Below, in pieces: positions 7,517 through 9,801 of a DNA stretch of 9,801 nt (position 1 is its first letter; each line of letters starts with the position of its first letter). Source of the DNA: Bacteroidota bacterium (GTDB lineage Bacteria > Bacteroidota > Bacteroidia > Bacteroidales > UBA12481). Under the pieces are notes generated by a model, which ran no database searches, was not told the DNA's origin, and saw only the letters and a list, made by a program, of their open reading frames with translations. Position numbers and translations under genes: made by a program. The DNA lies in contig JAUVKA010000116.1 of NCBI GenBank assembly GCA_030592205.1, positions 1 through 9,801 on the forward strand, in the 5' to 3' direction.

Positions 7517-7530
7517 TTGTCAGATGACAA
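7517..7530. promoter_or_regulatory. Inverted repeat, possible nhaC operator
   Basis: TTGTCA-GA-TGACAA is a perfect dyad with 6-bp arms and a 2-bp centre. It overlaps the 3' side of the predicted nhaC -7 box and the expected transcription start, the usual place for a repressor site. The repeat is seen directly; the role is inferred. Confidence 0.4.
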
Positions 7531-7535
7531 AGCTA
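7528..7535 (-). promoter_or_regulatory. Predicted -7 element of the nhaC promoter
   Basis: Read on the - strand, the bases are TAGCTTTG, a perfect match to the Bacteroidota -7 consensus TAnnTTTG. It lies 32 bases before the nhaC start codon, giving a leader of about 25-30 nt. No clear TTTG is found at the -33 position. That region instead holds a direct repeat (GCCTTAT at 7544-7550 and 7553-7559 on the + strand), which could bind an activator. Confidence 0.45.
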
Positions 7536-7543
7536 AAAAAAAA

Positions 7544-7559
7544 GCCTTATGTGCCTTAT
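7544..7559. repeat. Heptamer direct repeat upstream of nhaC
   Basis: GCCTTAT occurs at 7544-7550 and again at 7553-7559, a 9-bp period, just after the PLP-enzyme gene ends and about 10-30 bp upstream of the predicted nhaC -7 box. The role is unknown; a regulator site is possible. Confidence 0.4.
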
Positions 7560-7562
7560 AGT

Positions 7563-8756
7563 TTAGGAAATTTCCCTCAGATTACTTTGGATAGTATTCC
7601 ATGTAGCCTCAATATCCTGGTCTAATCCTATGGAAAAGCGAATCAAACCCTTAGTGAGACCCATTTTGTCCTGCAACTCTCCTGGTACCTCTGAGGAAGT
7701 TGAAGTACTTGAGTTGGAAAAGAGAGTTTTAAAATACCCCAGGCTAACTGCGATGTATCCAACGCCACTATTTTGCATCTTTACCATTAGTTCGCTGGCT
7801 TTTTCTTCAGTACCCATATCGATAGTCAATAGGCCGCCGAATCCATATTCAGGATTCATGATCTTCTTCATTAGTTCGTGTTGAGGATGATTGCTCAATC
7901 CGGGATAAGTTACATCCAGTCCATATTCAAACATTTTTTTTGCCAGGAAAGCAGCATTATGGCTATGCTGTTTCATTCGGATGTGCAGAGTAAAAAGATT
8001 TTTGTGGATACCAGCTGCCCTTATTGGATCCAGAACTGGCCCAAGCAGCATACAAGTACCCGTAGTTACGTCAATCAGCTCATTGATGAACTCTTCTGAT
8101 CCACAAATTGCCCCTGCAACACAATCGTTTTTTCCATTGATAAATTTGGTCATAGAATAAAGTGTAAGCTGAGCCCCAAGTTCAAATGGATTAATTATCA
8201 TGGGAGTGAAGGTATTGTCGACCAACAACTTTAGCCCATTTTGATTTGCGATCTCCGCAAGGGAGGGAATATCAGATACTTGTAATAAGGGATTAGTAAT
8301 AGATTCAGTATAAATGATTTTGGTTGTAGGCTTGATTGCTGCCCTTACCGCATCGAGATCAGTAATATCTACAAAGCTTGCGTCAATGTTAAATTTAGGG
8401 AGGTAGTTTTTTAGAAACGCATATGTACCTCCATAGGTAGTCATACTGCTGACAATATGGTCACCACTATTGCAAATCTGAAGTAAAGCAGATGTAATTG
8501 CTGCCATTCCTGAGCTTGTTACCCAGGCTGAACCGGTATTTTCCATGGCCGCTAATGCAGTGGAAAGGGCAAGGTTTGTTGGATTCCAATGTCTGCTATA
8601 TAGAAATGCGTTTTCAGATTTTCCTTCGAAACAATCGGTCATGGCTGGTCCGCTATCAAAAGCATAGGTTGCAGAGTCGGTAATAGGGGGGTTAACTCCT
8701 TTGAAATGTCCGAGTATCAATGTCTTTTGGAGCCTGTCGGCAGGATCATTTAGCAT
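7563..8756 (-). CDS. PLP-dependent trans-sulfuration enzyme, probable methionine gamma-lyase
   Basis: A 397-residue member of the Cys/Met metabolism PLP family. Visible motifs: YSRHWNPT (53-60), SSGMAAI (81-87), TTYGGTYAFL (106-115), ESITNPLLQVSDIP (151-164), LVDNTF (178-183) and YSMTKFINGKNDCVAG (200-215), in which Lys204 should bind PLP. The C-terminal half, with YPGLSNHPQHEL (284-295), YGFGGLLTIDM (304-314) and VSLGYFKTLFSNSSTSTSSE (337-356), resembles plant methionine gamma-lyase as I recall it more than cystathionine enzymes. That activity would split methionine into methanethiol, 2-oxobutyrate and ammonia. The active-site cysteine of the Pseudomonas-type enzyme (YGCT) is Gly110 here, so substrate choice is unsure: cystathionine gamma-lyase or a homocysteine-forming sulfhydrylase remain possible. 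It is divergent from the yqgE-family gene and precedes nhaC on the same strand. Confidence 0.85.
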   Translation of the reverse strand: MLNDPADRLQKTLILGHFKGVNPPITDSATYAFDSGPAMTDCFEGKSENAFLYSRHWNPTNLALSTALAAMENTGSAWVTSSGMAAITSALLQICNSGDHIVSSMTTYGGTYAFLKNYLPKFNIDASFVDITDLDAVRAAIKPTTKIIYTESITNPLLQVSDIPSLAEIANQNGLKLLVDNTFTPMIINPFELGAQLTLYSMTKFINGKNDCVAGAICGSEEFINELIDVTTGTCMLLGPVLDPIRAAGIHKNLFTLHIRMKQHSHNAAFLAKKMFEYGLDVTYPGLSNHPQHELMKKIMNPEYGFGGLLTIDMGTEEKASELMVKMQNSGVGYIAVSLGYFKTLFSNSSTSTSSEVPGELQDKMGLTKGLIRFSIGLDQDIEATWNTIQSNLREIS

Positions 8757-8843
8757 AATAGATTTTTCTTAAAAAGAATACTATGTTTGGCTAAGTTAAT
8801 AAATTTATTTATTTTGGTTTGAGGCAATTTTGATAACAATGTG
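8757..8843. promoter_or_regulatory. Divergent intergenic region between the PLP enzyme and the YqgE-family gene
   Basis: This 87-bp AT-rich stretch must hold the promoters of both flanking genes. On the + strand it has a perfect TAnnTTTG box (TATGTTTG, 8782-8789). It also has a perfect 12-bp palindrome, AATAAATTTATT, at 8798-8809. No TAnnTTTG match was found on the - strand for the PLP gene. Confidence 0.5.
8782..8789 (+). promoter_or_regulatory. Predicted -7 element for the YqgE-family gene
   Basis: TATGTTTG fits the Bacteroidota -7 consensus TAnnTTTG exactly. Transcription would begin near 8795 and leave a leader of about 50 nt before the ATG at 8844. No TTTG -33 element is visible at the proper spacing, so support rests on the one box and its position. 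Confidence 0.38.
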
Positions 8844-9434
8844 ATGAATGAGAATCTTGATTTTTTTAAAATAAAGCATAATAATATCCCTCCTGAAAAA
8901 GGTCTTGTGATTGTTTCTGAACCCTTTCTTCAGGATGCATACTTCAAAAGATCTGTAGTCCTGATTACAGAGCATAACAAGGATGGCTCACTGGGTTTTG
9001 TGCTTAATAATCCAATTGAATTCGGTATTACAGATATCCTTTCTGATTTTCCAGAGATTGATGCAATGGTAGGAGTTGGTGGTCCAGTTAGAACTGATAC
9101 AGTTCACTATCTCCATTCCCTTGGGGAAATGATACCTGAAAGCATTCATGTTATGGAAGATTTATTTTGGGGTGGTGATTTAGATACTATTAAAAACATG
9201 ATTAAGGAAGGGACTATTAAGGGGCATCAAATTAGGTTTTTTGTTGGTTTTTCCTCATGGCATGAAGGGCAGCTGGACAGGGAGCTTTCTGAAGATTCCT
9301 GGATGGTTACCAGCCTGGACCGGGATTCAATTATGAATATCAGCAAGAATGAGCTTTGGGAACAGGTATTAAAAAAGGAAGATAAGCAATACCAGATGTG
9401 GACAAAATATCCCGAAAATCCACTTTTGAATTAA
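8844..9434 (+). CDS. YqgE/AlgH family protein (UPF0301)
   Basis: A soluble 196-residue protein of the YqgE/AlgH family, whose biochemical role is not settled. The family is recognised by KGLVIVSEPFLQDAYFKRSV (20-39 counted from the ATG), LITEHNKDGSLGFVLNNP (41-58), VGVGGPV (76-82), and RFFVGFSSWHEGQLDREL (131-148) with the conserved GFSSW-GQL core. Length is normal. The reading frame also allows a GTG start at 8841, but ATG at 8844 gives the usual Bacteroidota N-terminus (MNENLDFFKIKHNN) and is preferred. No signal peptide or membrane segment is present. The stop codon shares the bases TTAA with the stop of the opposite-strand aminotransferase. The neighbours do not hint at a function. Confidence 0.92.
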   Translation: MNENLDFFKIKHNNIPPEKGLVIVSEPFLQDAYFKRSVVLITEHNKDGSLGFVLNNPIEFGITDILSDFPEIDAMVGVGGPVRTDTVHYLHSLGEMIPESIHVMEDLFWGGDLDTIKNMIKEGTIKGHQIRFFVGFSSWHEGQLDRELSEDSWMVTSLDRDSIMNISKNELWEQVLKKEDKQYQMWTKYPENPLLN

Positions 9435-9801
9435 TTGGCTTCTGCCCATTCGCTGTTAATCATTGTATTCAGCAGTTCACTATATTTTCTGAAATATCTT
9501 TGTTCTCCATATCCCACAATCCAACGTATCCCTATTTGATCACCGGCAATAAATATTTCATCGGCTGACTCAAGCTGTGCTGGCTCTAATTGTTCACTCT
9601 CAGTTATTTGCAGCCCTAGTTTGGGTGCAATTCGTAGAATTACCTTTCGTATAGCCCGGGGGCTTACACCAAGATTTAGAGAGGGAGTATAAAGGTGACT
9701 GCCCTTTATTATAAATATGTTAGCATTATTGCACTCAATAATTTTTTGATTCTTATTGGTGAAATAACCGGCATCCCAGTTTAAGCTTCTTTGTTCCGTG
9801 C
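9431..9801 (-). CDS. Class IV aminotransferase, C-terminal part (partial at the right edge)
   Basis: The last 122 codons of a gene that begins beyond the right edge; the stop is the complement of 9431-9433. The protein reads with a class IV (D-amino acid / branched-chain / aminodeoxychorismate lyase fold) pattern. It has IIECNNANIFIIKGSHLYTP (SNIF-type motif), then SLNLGVSPRAIRKVIL, a GLQITESEQLEP segment and ADEIFIAGDQIGIRWIVGYG near the end. Where the family usually has a glycine in a P-G-I-T-R type phosphate-binding loop, this protein has SPRAIR. The usual TN-x3-GI motif reads AGDQIGI. It may therefore have a modified active site or an unusual substrate. The catalytic lysine would lie in the missing N-terminal part, so activity cannot be judged. 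Substrate (PabC-like, D-amino acid or branched-chain) is not assignable. Confidence 0.8.
   Translation of the reverse strand, partial: TEQRSLNWDAGYFTNKNQKIIECNNANIFIIKGSHLYTPSLNLGVSPRAIRKVILRIAPKLGLQITESEQLEPAQLESADEIFIAGDQIGIRWIVGYGEQRYFRKYSELLNTMINSEWAEAN

Noticed and set aside
7566..7575. Perfect palindrome GGAAATTTCC at the 3' end of the PLP-enzyme gene, followed on the - strand by a T tract.
   Set aside because: It has no loop, lies in the last codons, and is separated from the T tract by more than 20 bases, so it does not form an intrinsic terminator.
8839..8846. ATGTGATG just before the YqgE-family gene, a start-stop pair overlapping the real ATG.
   Set aside because: A one-codon ATG-TGA can arise by chance and nothing else suggests translational coupling; it mainly shows that GTG at 8841 and ATG at 8844 compete as starts, and ATG is preferred.
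1..9801. Search for defence, mobile, CRISPR, toxin-antitoxin or RNA-gene content.
   Set aside because: All long frames are explained by housekeeping or energy genes, gaps are short, and no repeat arrays, tRNA-like folds, transposase or integrase motifs were seen.

Overview
The window looks like part of a chromosome from a Bacteroidota bacterium, probably a Bacteroidales or Marinilabiliales-type anaerobe or facultative anaerobe. Three things suggest this. The Na+-NQR subunits have Bacteroidota-style sequences. Translation starts mostly lack strong Shine-Dalgarno sites. Two intergenic regions carry perfect TAnnTTTG boxes, the -7 element used by Bacteroidota sigma factors. No rRNA, tRNA, CRISPR array, insertion sequence or prophage was seen.

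Region 1 (1-4662, + strand) is the Na+-translocating NADH:quinone oxidoreductase operon. It holds the 3' end of nqrA, then complete nqrB, nqrC, nqrD, nqrE and nqrF with gaps of 6-33 bp. It closes with a strong intrinsic terminator directly after nqrF. The key cofactor residues are present: FMN-accepting threonines in NqrB and NqrC, one paired-cysteine set in each of NqrD and NqrE for the intramembrane iron-sulfur centre, and the 2Fe-2S, FAD and NADH motifs of NqrF.

Region 2 (4699-5972) is a maturation locus. apbE (+) encodes a lipoprotein FAD:protein FMN transferase, the enzyme type that loads FMN onto NqrB and NqrC. It meets, tail to tail, a 90-residue single-span membrane protein with a cysteine-rich tail (-). 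By position and layout this small protein is a candidate divergent NqrM-type maturation factor. The two genes share their stop codons in a 4-bp TTAA overlap.

Region 3 (6026-8756, - strand) holds an NhaC-family Na+/H+ antiporter, preceded by a PLP-dependent trans-sulfuration enzyme that most resembles plant-type methionine gamma-lyase. The 67-bp nhaC leader is dense: a perfect -7 box, a 14-bp inverted repeat over the predicted start of transcription, a nine-T tract and a heptamer direct repeat. NhaC and the small cysteine protein are probably co-transcribed.

Region 4 (8757-9801) is a divergent intergenic stretch, a YqgE/AlgH-family gene (+), and the 3' part of a class IV aminotransferase (-) that runs off the right edge. 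This pair also ends in a shared TTAA.

Functionally, most of the window fits one theme: a respiratory Na+ pump, the enzymes that mature it, and an antiporter that exchanges Na+ for H+. Nothing here is clearly a new system. The strongest leads are the cysteine-rich small protein and the nhaC leader.
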